Positions 1 through 9,306 of a DNA stretch of 17,877 nucleotides are shown here, piece by piece (the stretch's first letter is position 1; each line of letters starts with the position of its first letter). The DNA is from Eimeria necatrix (Eukaryota; Apicomplexa; Conoidasida; Eucoccidiorida; Eimeriidae), in NCBI RefSeq assembly GCF_000499385.1, contig NW_013651754.1, positions 99,660 to 117,536 on the forward strand, given 5' to 3'. The position numbers and the translations under genes are program-made. The notes under the pieces are model-generated. The model was not told the origin of the DNA, searched no databases, and worked only from the letters and a program-made list of their open reading frames with translations.

Positions 1-207
1 CGTGGAGTCCTCTGCTGCTGCTGCTGCTGCTGCTGCTGCGGGTAGTTCTGCTGCTGCTGCTGGTAGTGCTGCTGGTAGTGCTGCTGCTGTTGATAATGCC
101 ACTGCTGCTGCTGCTGCTGCTGCTGCTGCTTGTGCTGCAGGTCATGGGCATAGAGGGACGGTTTTGTTGGAGTAAGGGGGGGAGGAGAGGCAACCCTAAG
201 AGGAGGT

Positions 208-243
<36 letters not shown>

Positions 244-410
244 GGCTGCTGCGGCTGCTGCTGCTGCTGCTTCTGGTGCTCGTACTGGTACTGGTAGTGC
301 TGCTGCTGGTGGTTCTGGGAGTGGGGTTGCTGCTGCTGCTGCTGCTGCTGCTGCCTCTCCCTTTCCTGGTAGCTGTGCTTTGCTGCTGCTTTTGGCGAAG
401 CAGCAGCAAA

Positions 411-451
<41 letters not shown>

Positions 452-722
452 GCGTCTTTGTCTCCACTGAAGCGCCACTCCCACGCAGCAGAGGCAACAG
501 GGGCGTTTGGGGGGACCCCGAAGCCCCCTCAGCATCTGCTGCTTCTGCTGCTGCTTCTGCTGCTGCTGCTGCTGCTGCAGCTGCTGCAGCGGCTGCTGCT
601 GCTGCTGCTGCTGCTGTGGGGGAGGCCACTGGTGCTGCTGCAGCGCAGCACAGACTCAAGGAAAGAGACTCTTCACTTTTGCAGCCCTTTTGATTTATTT
701 CTTTTGCCTTTTGTACCACTAA
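1..722 (-). CDS. Open frame off the left edge: Ala/Ser/Gln-rich protein or exon, partial
   Basis: On the minus strand, codons whose first base is at a position equal to 2 modulo 3 stay open from 722 to the left edge; the stop just upstream is at 725-723. I checked the frame at about eight anchor points across the repeats. Read in order it gives SEESLSLSLCC, poly-Ala with Glu, EGASGSPQTPLLPLLRGSGA, SVETKTPSSS, poly-Ser, FAAASPKAAAKHSYQERERQ, Gln with His/Tyr (HYQYQYEHQK), PPLRVASPPPLTPTKPSLYA, HDLQHK, then WHYQQQQHYQQHYQQ and NYPQ. The residues between the repeats look like real protein, unlike the Leu/Cys runs of the opposite strand. No start or clear acceptor was found, so this may be an internal exon of a gene downstream of the helical-protein gene. 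CTG tracts leave several frames open by chance, so confidence is moderate. Confidence 0.42.
12..640. repeat. CTG/CAG trinucleotide tracts
   Basis: Many CTG runs of 5-16 units are separated by short unique stretches. They read as poly-Leu, Ala or Cys on the plus strand and poly-Gln, Ser or Ala on the minus strand. This is typical of Eimeria homopolymeric amino-acid repeats. Confidence 0.9.
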
Positions 723-804
723 TTATTTAATTATTTAATTATTTAATTATTTAATTATTTAATTATTTAATTATTTAACTATTTAATTGAATAATTAAAT
801 AGCC

Positions 805-876
<72 letters not shown>

Positions 877-1052
877 TATTTCCTGGGGGCCTGTGCTCGG
901 GCGTTGGGGTGTATGTACACTGCGTTTGCTGCAGCTGTTTCTCCTTTTTATTTTCTTTCACGAAATAAAAATAAATTAAACAAATAAATAATAAAACAAA
1001 TTAAATAAATAAAAATAAATTAAATAAAAGGAATTAAATAAATAAAAAACAT
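723..1052. repeat. AT-rich spacer: AATTATTT octamer array, TTTA array, A-rich run
   Basis: Positions 721-785 are an 8-bp repeat (AATTATTT), 808-877 a pure TTTA array, and 960-1050 a degenerate AAATAAAT-type run. The only complex sequence is about 880-950, which carries the GGTGTATGTACACT palindrome. I see no gene here. Confidence 0.8.
908..921. promoter_or_regulatory. GGTGTATGTACACT palindrome
   Basis: A single copy in the complex stretch between AT arrays; no TGCATGCA beside it. Confidence 0.55.
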
Positions 1053-1172
1053 TTAAAGTTTTTTATGTTTCGAAAGTCCTTTAAACTCTTTCGTTGAGGT
1101 GTACATACACCTCGTCTGCGCCGCTCTGACCTGCTGCTGTTTTTCTTGCTTCTCGCGGTTTCCGTTTTGCTG

Positions 1173-1205
<33 letters not shown>

Positions 1206-1335
1206 AGGTCGCTTTGCTGCTGCTGCTGCTGCTGCTGCTGCTGTGTCTGCTGCTGCTGCTGCTGCTACCTTTGCTTCTAATTGCATGGCCTCTTTCCGAT
1301 CTGGCGAGAGGCTTCAGCTCTTTTTGCTGCAAACG
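1053..1335 (-). other. Low-complexity open frames between two minus-strand genes; possible exon
   Basis: The segment follows the stop at 1336. An ATG at 1286 opens 77 codons (MQLEAKV, Ala runs, Gln runs, QQNGNREKQEKQQQ, ending GLSKHKKL). A second frame from 1316 reads QKELKPLARSERGHAIRSK between an AG (CGTTTGCAG) and a GT (AAAG/GTAGCAGC). Either could be an extra 3' exon of the helical-protein gene or a small gene. The palindrome at 1097-1112 is translated as CMYTS in the first frame. No frame is clearly favoured. Confidence 0.25.
1097..1112. promoter_or_regulatory. AGGTGTACATACACCT palindrome
   Basis: A full 16-bp copy with 7-bp arms and a CA centre. Confidence 0.6.
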
Positions 1336-1580
1336 TTAATTCGTGCTCGAACCTGCTGCTGCTGCTGCTGCTGCTGCTGCATCCGCTGCTGCTGCTGTTG
1401 CTGCTGCACCCGATTCCGGTGGTTGTGCTGCTGCTTTTGCTGCTGGTGCTGCTGGTGCTGCTGCTGCTGCTGCTGGGGCTTCTGTTGCAGACAAACTTAG
1501 TTCAGGAGACGGTAGACGCGGCTGCGGCACAGCCAGAGTGTAAACAGAGTCTGAAGAGACTTGCTGCTGCTGCTGCTGCA

Positions 1581-1612
<32 letters not shown>

Positions 1613-1712
1613 TGCTGCACTTGTCCTGAGGTGTCAGTACAGCAGGCCCAAAACCTAAAGAGCTGCCTAGACACCTCGGCGGCGCCGTCTGCGCCCTCAG
1701 GCTCCCCCCTCC

Positions 1713-1765
<53 letters not shown>
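1163..1765. repeat. CTG/CAG tracts within and beside the last exon of the helical-protein gene
   Basis: There are CTG clusters at about 1180-1265, 1352-1480, 1560-1617 and 1713-1765. On the minus strand of the proposed exon they encode Ala, Gln and Ser runs, each flanked by normal-looking residues. Confidence 0.85.
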
Positions 1766-1766
<1 letters not shown>

Positions 1767-3590
1767 GGCAGCCTGCTTCTTGCGCAGCCCCCTGTGGGGC
1801 CTCTTTTTGATTTGCTTCCGGAAAAGAAGTAAAAGTGGCAGCAGAAGAAGCCAACAAAGCCTCGAGCGAGGCGTACCTGAGGTGTACATACACCTCAGCA
1901 GGCCCTTGCTGCTGTGCACCAAAAATAAAAAAAAGGAAAAAAGAAAAAAGAAAAAAGAAAAGGAAAAAGAAGAGGAAAAAGAAAAAAGAAATAAAGAATA
2001 AAGAAATAAAGAATAAAGAAATAAAGAAATAAAGAATAAAGAAATAAAGAAATAAAGAATGAAGAAATAAAGAAATAAAGAATGAAGAAATAAAGAAATA
2101 AAGAATGAAGAAATAAAGAAATAAAGAAATAAAGAATGAAGAAATAAATAAATAAAGAATGAAGAAATAAAGAAATAAAGAATGAAGAAATAAAGAAATA
2201 AAGAATGAAGAAAAAGCAAAACGAGGAATGGAAAAAGAAATAAATAAAGAGATAAAGAAATAAAGAAAAAATAAATAAAGGAGATAGGTAAAAGAAACAA
2301 AAGAGGAAATAAATAAATAAAGTAAATCAAAGAAATAAATCAAAAAGAAATATAAAATAAATAAATAAAAGAGACAATAAAATAAAACAAATATTGAAGA
2401 TAAATAAAATAAATGAGTAAGACAAATAAAACAAAGAGAGAAAACAAATCAAATAAATAAATAAGATTGTAAAGGAGACAAATAAGAAAAATAAATTAAA
2501 AAGATAAATAAAAATGAGATATTAAAAGAGATAATAAAGAAAACAAATAAAAGAAATAAATAAAGCAAACAAATAAAAGAAATAAATAAAGAAAACTAAT
2601 AAAAAAAATAAAAAAATGAATAAATAGAGAAAATAAATAAAAGAGATAAATAAAGAAAACAAACAAAAGAGATAAATGAAGAAAATAAATAAAAAAGATA
2701 AACAGAGAAAATACATAAAGGAGAAAATAAAGAAAATAAATAAAGAAAATAATTAAACAAAATAATTAAACAAAATAAATAAAGAAAATAAATTAAGGAT
2801 CAAACAAATAAAATAATAAATAAAAGCGACAAGTAAAGGATTGAACAAATAGAATAAATAAAACAAATAGTTAAAATAATAAATAAAATAAATAAATAAA
2901 GTAAACAAATGAAGGATTTAATACATAAAATAAATAAAACAAATAAATAAAATAAATAAATGAAATAAATAAATAAATAAACAAAAAAGAAATAAAAAAA
3001 AGACAGACCAGTTGGTGTGTTTTAATCTTCGCCAACAGTTCAATTCGAATTCCTTTCGAGCTTCCTAAAAATGAAAAAAGAAAAAGATTTAAAAAGATAA
3101 AAAGAAATAAATGAATTTAAAATAAAAATAGAAGGAAAGTAATTTAAAATTAAAAAAAGAAAAGAAAAAGGTTTAAAAGGAAAAGAAAAGATTTAAAAAG
3201 GAAAAGATTCGAAGGAATAAAAAAAGAAATAAAAGATTTAAAAGATTAAAAAGAAATTAAAAAATCAAAAAATAAAACAAAGGAAATAAAAGGATTTAAA
3301 AGAATAAAAAAAGAAATGAAAAGATTTAAAAGATAAATAAAAAAGAAAATAAAAAGATTTAAAAGATAAATAAAAAAGAAAATAAAAAGATTTAAAAGAT
3401 AAATAAAAAAGAAAATTGATCAAATAAATGAATAAATGAATTATAAATTAATTAAAAAAGACAAAATTAAAAAATTATTTAATTTCAAAATAAATTAATT
3501 TTAAATTCATGCATTAGAAGTAAATGAATTTGAATTAAATAAATGCAGGAATTAAATGTTAAAGAATTAAGTATTACATAAAAAACAGTA

Positions 3591-3661
<71 letters not shown>

Positions 3662-4950
3662 CAAAACTAAATAACGAAATAACTAACTAACTAACTAAAT
3701 AAATAAATAAATAAACAAATAAATAAATAAATAATAAACAAATAAATAAATAAATAAGTGAAGTAGTAACAAGTCAAATGAACAAACAATCCTTGAAAAT
3801 AAATTAATTAAAATTATTTTTTAATTTTAAATCCAAAAAAATTAAAACCTCAAACCCCAAAAGCCTCACCGGGGGCAGCTCGTGTTCAATTGCCCTGAAC
3901 TTTCCCTCCAGCCTGCGCGCAGGCAGCAGCAAACCCTTTTTTAGGGTTTAGGGTTTAGGGTTTAGGGTTTAGGGTTTAGGGTTTAGGGTTTCGGAAGCAA
4001 ACAAAGCCCTCCGCTTTCGGCTCACATGCAAAGCTCCTGCAGGGCGTTGAGGCGCTGCAGCTGCGCCACACAAACAGCTAACAAATAAACCTAGCTAGCT
4101 AGCTAGCTAGCTAGCTAGCTAGCTAGCTAGCTAGCTGGCCAGCTAGCTAGCCGGGTAGCTAGCTATAGAGCTTCGTGCGCAGCCAGTCAGATAGCACTGT
4201 AGCTAGTTGGCTGATCCTCTGACTAGCTAGACAGCTAGCCACCTGGGTAGCTTGCTAGCTAACTAACTGCGCGCTTAGCTAGCTAGCTAGCTAGCTAGCT
4301 AGCTAGCTAGCTAGCTAGCTAACTAGCTAGCTAGCTAGCTACAGGCAGCTTTACAGAGCATAGCCAGATAGTCGTCTACCCATTCGGCTATCTAGCGAGC
4401 CGCCGGCCTAGCTAGCTAGCTAGCTGGCTAGGTATCTACATAGTTAGCTAGCTAGCTAGTTAGCTAGCTGCGCAGTCATCTGTGCTAGCTAGCTAGTCAG
4501 CGAACAACCCTCCCGTTTCTCGAGGCGTTTCGTGGAAGGTCTGCTAGCTAGCTATTTAACTCTCGTCTTGAGGAGCTAGCCAACACCTCTTCAGCTAGCT
4601 AGCTAGCTAGCCAACTAGCTAGCCAACTAGCTAGCCAGCCCACCGGGCAGCCCAACTAGCTCGCCAGCCACCCACGCAGCTAGCTACAAAACCAGCTAGC
4701 CATCGATCTGGCTAGCCAGCTAGCCAGCCAGCCTAGCCAGCTAGCTAGCTAGCCAGCTAGCCAGCTAGCTAGCTAGCTAGCTAGCTAGCTAGCTAGCTAG
4801 CTGCTCACAGTGAACTTGAGGGCGTAGGCCTCCTGAAGGCCGCGAAAGGCCGCCTGCAGTTTTTGGCGAAGTTCGGAGCCGCTGGCCCCCGCGAAGTCCG
4901 CGAGAGCAGCAGCTTCCGCCCCCTCCACCCGCAGGCCTGCGCAGCAGCAG

Positions 4951-5013
<63 letters not shown>

Positions 5014-5882
5014 GCTTACGTGGCCAAGAAGTATTCGACGCATTTTTTGTTTTCTCTTAAATACGAAACCAGCAGCCGGCGGAACTCAACCTAGAAAAGG
5101 AATTAAAGAACTTTTAAATGAATTTAAAGTCGAAAAGGATTTAAATTGAATTAAATTGATTTGAAATTAAATTAAATTCTTTTGAAATTAATTTTAATTC
5201 TTTTGAAATGAAAAGAATTGGCGAAAAATGGAAAAGTTTGCTTTTTCAGGACTTTTGTGCAAATTAAATGAAACTTTTGTGCAAATTAAATGAAATAGAA
5301 ATCAAAAAGAATAAATAATTCATTTTAAAGTTTTAAATGAATTAAAAGATCATTTAAATCCGTTTTCCAGTTTTTGCATGCATGCACCAGGTGTCTGTAC
5401 ACCCCGTCAGGTGTACCTGCAGCTTCCGCCGAGTTTCTCTTTGCTCTCTATTCAAAGCCTCCAGCAGTCTCAAACACTCTGAAAAGATAATTAATTAATT
5501 AATTAATTAATTAATTAATTAATTAATTAATTAATTAATTAATTAATTAATTAATTAATTAGTTAATTAGTTAATTAATTAGTTAATTAATTAGTTATAT
5601 TTTATTCAATTAAATCAGTTATGAAATGAATGAGTAATTATCAGACCTTTGGATTTTTACAATCAATTTCATATTTGTTAAATTATATTCATTTATTTAT
5701 GTTTACTCTAATTAATTAATTAATTAAGTAGTCAATTAATTAATTAATTAATTAATTAATTATTTATTTATTTATTTATTTATTTTTATTTTTATTTTTA
5801 GTCAAATGCAAACCTGTTTGGGCGCTTGCCAAGGCGCGCAGTTTAGACGCAGCGGAGGGACTGAAATTAAAAATAAATAAAT

Positions 5883-5947
<65 letters not shown>

Positions 5948-6450
5948 ATAGACTAATTACTTGATTACTTAACTAATTAATTAATTAATTAATTAATTAA
6001 TTAATTAATTAATAATAACTAACTAAATAAATAAATAGAATAAATAGATAAATAATAAATGGAGAAGAAGAAGAACAAATAGCAAATGAATCAAACTGAA
6101 AAATAAAAAATATGAATTGGTAAATGCACAAGTTATTTTAATTATAAATAAATGAATGAAACATACAAAGCAAATATTAAATGATGAATTTAATAAATAA
6201 ATAAATAAACAAATAAACAAACAAACAAATAAATAAATAAATAAATAAAAGTAAATAAATAATGAACTAACTGAAAGCAAAGAAAGCATCTGGAAAGGAA
6301 GACGAAAAGAAACTTTTCTTGTTTTGCAGAATCTTTTTTTTGAAAAAAAAACAAATTTCGAAAAGTTGAAAACAAACAAAAGGGAAATAAAATAAATAAA
6401 TAAAACCCACCTGCGGGGATGCTGGGCACTAGGAGGCGCAGGGACCCTAG

Positions 6451-6495
<45 letters not shown>

Positions 6496-6582
6496 AGCCA
6501 GCAGCAGGAATAAGAGCCTCAGCAGCAGCAAAGCCAGCAGCAGGAATAAGAGCCTCAGCAGCAGCAGCAGCAGCAATAAGAA

Positions 6583-6631
<49 letters not shown>

Positions 6632-6670
6632 GGGCGGGTTAAGGACTGTTTGATTTGTTTTGAAAAGAAG
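1336..6670 (-). CDS. Unrecognised helical/coiled-coil protein with low-complexity tail, nine exons, 5' end missing
   Basis: I do not recognise the family. Proposed exons in coding order: 6670-6411, 5860-5814, 5478-5417, 5090-5020, 4881-4809, 4060-4026, 3912-3870, 3064-3009, 1876-1336. Each has AG/GT borders and each junction keeps phase, giving 395 codons plus TAA. The first exon is Ala-rich with a 12-residue repeat (AEALIPAAGFAA, twice). The middle is charged and helical: CLRLLEALNREQRETRRKLQ, FRRLLVSYLRENKKCVEYFL, ELRQKLQAAFRGLQEAYALK, LQRLNALQELCMLEGKF. The last exon starts YASLEALLASSAATF, then runs through poly-Ser, Gln-rich and Ala-rich sequence to a stop. Introns are AGCT, AAAT, AATT and TTTAGGG arrays. 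Weak points: no ATG was found for the first exon, the acceptor of 4881-4809 was chosen to keep phase (an acceptor at 4937 would add protein-like sequence but break phase), and the last exon may not be the true end. Comparison with other Eimeria genomes or RNA reads would settle the model. Confidence 0.58.
1877..3008. repeat. A-rich AAATAAAG-type repeats filling an intron of about 1.1 kb
   Basis: Apart from the first 45 bases this stretch is degenerate AAATAAA/GAAATAAAGAATGAA sequence on the plus strand. On the minus (sense) strand it is a long T-rich tract ahead of the acceptor at 1877. I see no coding sequence inside it. Confidence 0.8.
1880..1895. promoter_or_regulatory. AGGTGTACATACACCT palindrome at an acceptor
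   Basis: Identical to the copy at 1097. On the minus strand it reads ...TACACCTCAG, and that AG is the proposed acceptor of exon 1876-1336. Confidence 0.6.
3065..3869. repeat. A-rich intron with a repeat of about 33 bp and an AAAT array
   Basis: About 3324-3415 holds three near-identical copies of a unit of about 33 bp (AGATTTAAAAGATAAATAAA...). An AAAT array spans 3592-3661, with further AAAT runs to about 3757. The stretch lies between exons 3009-3064 and 3870-3912. Confidence 0.75.
3942..3991 (+). repeat. Telomere-like (TTTAGGG)7 array, intronic
   Basis: A perfect internal array of the plant/apicomplexan-type telomere heptamer. It lies in the short intron between exons 4060-4026 and 3912-3870 of the minus-strand helical-protein gene. 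It is preceded by an inverted half (AAACCC-T6-AGGGTTT, 3931-3949). Confidence 0.95.
4088..4808. repeat. (AGCT)n self-complementary tetranucleotide arrays, degenerate in the middle
   Basis: Runs of AGCT/CTAG separated by diverged copies fill the intron between exons 4881-4809 and 4060-4026. The array begins within a few bases of the splice donor (GTGAGCAGCTAGC on the minus strand). Each unit is its own reverse complement. Confidence 0.92.
4941..5011. repeat. CAG/CTG tract, probably intronic
   Basis: About 22 CAG units on the plus strand. On the minus strand it is a CTG run just after the donor GTAAGC at 5019, where it could serve as a degenerate polypyrimidine tract for the next acceptor. Confidence 0.85.
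5375..5403 (+). promoter_or_regulatory. Composite TGCATGCATGCA + AGGTGTCTGTACACC
   Basis: The AP2-type motif (5375-5386) is followed 2 bp later by the palindrome. It lies in the intron just after the donor of exon 5478-5417. A further half copy, CAGGTGTACCTG (5408-5419), contains that donor itself. Confidence 0.7.
5487..5813. repeat. TTAA and TTTA tetranucleotide arrays in an intron
   Basis: An (AATT)n array at 5487-5595, a second at 5711-5762 and a TTTA array at 5762-5785 fill the intron between exons 5860-5814 and 5478-5417. No coding sequence is seen. Confidence 0.85.
5861..6410. repeat. AAAT, TTAA and degenerate A-rich arrays in an intron
   Basis: An AAAT array spans about 5870-5950, AATT 5969-6013, and degenerate AAATAAA to about 6255. 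The remainder to 6410 is A-rich and ends at the donor GTGGGT of exon 6670-6411 (minus strand). No coding sequence is seen. Confidence 0.8.
6494..6565. repeat. 36-bp in-frame minisatellite, two copies
   Basis: The unit AAAGCCAGCAGCAGGAATAA... repeats exactly at 6494 and 6530. On the minus strand it encodes AEALIPAAGFAA twice inside the Ala-rich first exon. The period of 36 preserves the frame. Confidence 0.85.
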
Positions 6671-6860
6671 CTGCAGCAGCAAAGTTGCTGCTGCTGCCTA
6701 CCTTGGCGGCTCTGTGTTGATGGAGCTTTTCATTATGAGGGGCCCTTTGGGTTTTGAGTTATTTAGTGGCTTTTTGGGAACTAAAGCCTTTTAAAAACGA
6801 AAAACATTTAAATAAATAAAAGAAATTAAAAAGAAATGCAAAAAAGCGCGCCGAAACAGC

Positions 6861-6908
6861 TGCATGTACACCGCAGCGGGACTGCGGGTCTGAGGTGTAC
6901 AGACACCT
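6861..6908. promoter_or_regulatory. TGCATGTACACC half-site and AGGTGTACAGACACCT
   Basis: The half-site 6861-6872 fuses the AP2-type core with the palindrome arm; the full site is at 6893-6908. The pair is framed by GCGCGCC/GGCGCGC arms at about 6846 and 6914. Confidence 0.55.
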
Positions 6909-7637
6909 CGCCGGCGCGCCACAAAGACCCAAACGGATCTTTTTTTTCACTTTTTATTTTTCTTTCTTTTTCATTTCTTTTCATTTCTTTTATTTCCGAA
7001 CTTTCTTTTCATTTCCGCCTCGAAAGGCCGCGCGGCGGCGCAGCTGGTGCAGCGGTGTGCAGCAGCAGCAGCGCAGCTCCCAGGAGTCCAGATCTCGAGC
7101 CACAAATGCAGTTTTTTTTCCAAAAATGAAATTTTTATTCTTAAATGGTTCTTTTATTTCCAATCTTTCGAAAACAATCCAAAGAAAAGCAGCGCGCGTG
7201 GCTGCGGCCGAAGAAGCTGCGCAGCTGGAGCTGCAGCGGCTTCCCGTTTTCGGCGTGTTCAAGTCTTAAAATTGCAATAAATTCCGCCTTTTTGTCTTTT
7301 TTTGTTCAAATTAATTCAAATTATTTGCTTTTTCTCAAATTAATTCAAATTTTTCGCTTTTTAAGTCCCAATTTACTCCATTTCTTCATTTCCACTCTTT
7401 TCCCGCCGCCGAGGTCACCGCCGCGTCGCTCGCGGTGTCTGCGGAGCTCCCCTGCAGTCGCGGGAGAACTTGCGGATGAATTCGACTCAGTTTAATTAAT
7501 TTAATTCATTTAATTCATTAAATTTAATTTAATTCATTTAATTCATTAAATTTAATTCATTTAATTCACTTAATTTCGCTTTCGGCCACTTGAGCCCCGG
7601 AAAAATGTTTCGAGCCGCAGAGACGCACACCGGCGCG

Positions 7638-7653
7638 CGGTGTATATACACCG
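7638..7653. promoter_or_regulatory. CGGTGTATATACACCG perfect palindrome
   Basis: The only copy that is a perfect 16-bp palindrome including its centre. Confidence 0.6.
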
Positions 7654-7954
7654 CACTGAACTACAGCAGCAGCAACGGGACTCGTTTAGTTTTAAATTTA
7701 AGTAAATGAAATTAAATATTTATTTTTGATTTTAAATAAATGAAATTAAATATTTATTTTCGGTTTTAATTCATCTAAAAGGCCCAATTCTCCCCATTTG
7801 TACTTCTTCTCAGCGCCAGCATACGCGCTGCATGTGCGGACTTGTCCTTAAAAAGAAATAATAAAAAGACGAATAAAAGAATTAAAGAAAAGATAAAAGT
7901 GAAATAATAAATAGGAGAAAAGTAGCAAAAGAAGAACCAAAAAAGAAACAGTTT

Positions 7955-8056
7955 AAATGCAAAAAAGATCTATTTTTTCCACTTTTACTCTTCTAAAATA
8001 TTTTTAAATGCAAAAAAGATCTACTTTTTCCACTTTTGCTCTTCTAAAATATTTTC
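7955..8056. repeat. 51-bp tandem duplication
   Basis: Two near-identical 51-bp copies (AAATGCAAAAAAGATCTA...) lie head to tail at 7955-8005 and 8006-8056, with a few substitutions. They end about 20 bases before the TGCATGCATGCA/GGTGTACGTACAC composite. Confidence 0.85.
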
Positions 8057-8078
8057 TAAATTATTCCCCTATTGCATT

Positions 8079-8108
8079 TGCATGCATGCAGTTCAGGTGT
8101 ACGTACAC
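8079..8108 (+). promoter_or_regulatory. Composite TGCATGCATGCA + AGGTGTACGTACAC
   Basis: Same layout and orientation as at 5375, with a 4-bp spacer, between the NSF 3' end and the helical-protein gene. Confidence 0.7.
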
Positions 8109-8154
8109 AGCAAATTAACTGCGAAAACAATTTGACGCTTTCAGCCACCACCAG

Positions 8155-8615
8155 CAGGGGGGCCCCCAGGGCCCTTTTTCAGTACCCTGTGGGGGCCCCC
8201 AGGGGCCCCAAAGGGTACTAAAAAGGGCCTTTCAGTACCCTTTGGATAATAAGGGGCCTTAAGGGCCCTGGGGGCCCCTCAGGGGCCTCCGAGGCTGCCT
8301 TGGAGGTCCCTCAGGGGCCCCTCTAGGGTCTTTTTTGGGGCCCCACATGGGGCCCCTAAGGGGCCCCAAGGGAGGCCCCTAAGGGGCCCCCAAGGGGCCC
8401 CATCAGCGATCTTTAGAGCCCTGAGGGCCCCTCAGGGGCCCCTCTAAAGCCTCTCAAAGCCCCAGGGGGCCCCCTGGGGCCCCTTCAAGGCTTCCTGGGA
8501 GCCCCCAGGGGCCCCCAAAGGGGGGCCCCCAGGGGGCCCCCTGGGGCCCCATGGGGGCCCCTGGGGGCCCCTGGGGGCCCCTGAGGGCCCCCTTGGGGGC
8601 CCTAGTTTAGGGTTT
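8155..8615. repeat. GGGGCCCC-rich degenerate palindromic repeat block
   Basis: A GC-rich block of about 460 bp built of AGGGGCCCC, GGGGGCCCC and CTCAGGGGCCCC variants. It lies between the NSF 3' end and the upstream region of the helical-protein gene. A minus-strand frame reads as a collagen-like Gly-Pro string (8444-8641), which I take as a by-product of the repeat. The small GGGGCCCC core also occurs in NSF exons 6 and 8 and in intron 1. Confidence 0.8.
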
Positions 8616-8655
8616 TGGGGGTTAAATTGGGTCAAAGGCACTAAATGGGTGAAGT

Positions 8656-8742
8656 GGATTTAAATGGATTAAATGGATTAAATGGATTAAATGGATTAAA
8701 TGAATTAAATGAATTAAATGGATTAAATGGATTAAATGGATT
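8656..8742. repeat. 10-bp ATTAAATGGA repeat, immediately 3' of the NSF stop
   Basis: About eight copies of ATTAAATGGA/ATTAAATGAA lie within a few bases of the NSF stop codon, in what should be the 3' untranslated region on the minus strand. Confidence 0.8.
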
Positions 8743-8744
8743 TA

Positions 8745-9251
8745 CTAAAATTGAGAAAAGTTGTCGAGGCCGCAGTCGCTCAAGCAGCTTATGAATGTCT
8801 CTGCGTCGATTGGACCTGAAGAAAAACAAAAAGTCCAAATAAAAATTAAAATAAGAATTAAAATTAAAATTAAAATTAAAATTAAAATTAAAATTAATTT
8901 AAAATTAATTTGAAATTGAAATAAATCAGTGAATAAATAGTCCAGTTCGTCTCGCCGCTTTAAGGGCTTCAAAAGGATAGTCAACAACTGCTAATTCGCT
9001 AGCGCACAGGCGCTGTCTTCCAAACTGCCCCTCGTGAAGCGCCACCTGGAGGCCTTCGCAGTCACTATTCTCGCAGTGGTACCCTAAACCCTAAACCCTA
9101 AACCCTAAACCCTAAACCCTAAACCCTAAACCCTAAACCCTAAACCCTAGAGCGCGCAGAGCATCCCAGTGAACAGCAGCCTTTCATGAACTCGACGCAT
9201 AAGACCAGCTGGACAAATAAAAAATTATAATTTATTAATTTATATTTATTT

Positions 9252-9306
<55 letters not shown>

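Larger units (their letters stand above)
6671..8155. other. Mixed region upstream of the helical-protein gene: exon-like islands in AT-rich DNA
   Basis: No gene could be built with confidence. GC-richer islands at about 6845-6920, 7020-7110, 7185-7270, 7405-7495, 7590-7680 and 7805-7850 have splice-like borders and protein-like minus-strand frames. Examples are LDSWELR...HQLRRRAAFRGG (about 7010-7110), LEHAENGKPLQLQLRSFFGR (about 7215-7272) and HRAPVCVSAARNIFPGLKWP (about 7580-7660). They may be 5' exons of the helical-protein gene. Plus-strand readings such as ARVAAAEEAAQLELQRLPVF (7196-7255) are also open, so the strand is undecided. The region also carries palindrome sites and a 51-bp duplication. 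Confidence 0.4.

Noticed and set aside
66..730. Plus-strand frames of poly-Leu, poly-Ala and poly-Cys
   Set aside because: They are read-through of CTG tracts with little other sequence. The minus-strand frame over the same bases has more protein-like residues between the repeats.
1877..2343. Phe/Leu/Ile-rich extension upstream of the last exon of the helical-protein gene, resembling a membrane protein
   Set aside because: It is translation of the T-rich strand of AAATAAAG repeats. The phase-consistent acceptor at 1877 excludes it.
4882..4936. Longer form of exon 4881-4809, adding AEAAALADFAGAS
   Set aside because: It is protein-like, but an acceptor at 4937 shifts phase by one against the preceding exon 5090-5020. 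It is kept only as an alternative.
8444..8641. Collagen-like Gly-Pro frame on the minus strand
   Set aside because: It follows from the GGGGCCC repeat composition. The block has no splice support and no non-repeat residues to speak for it.
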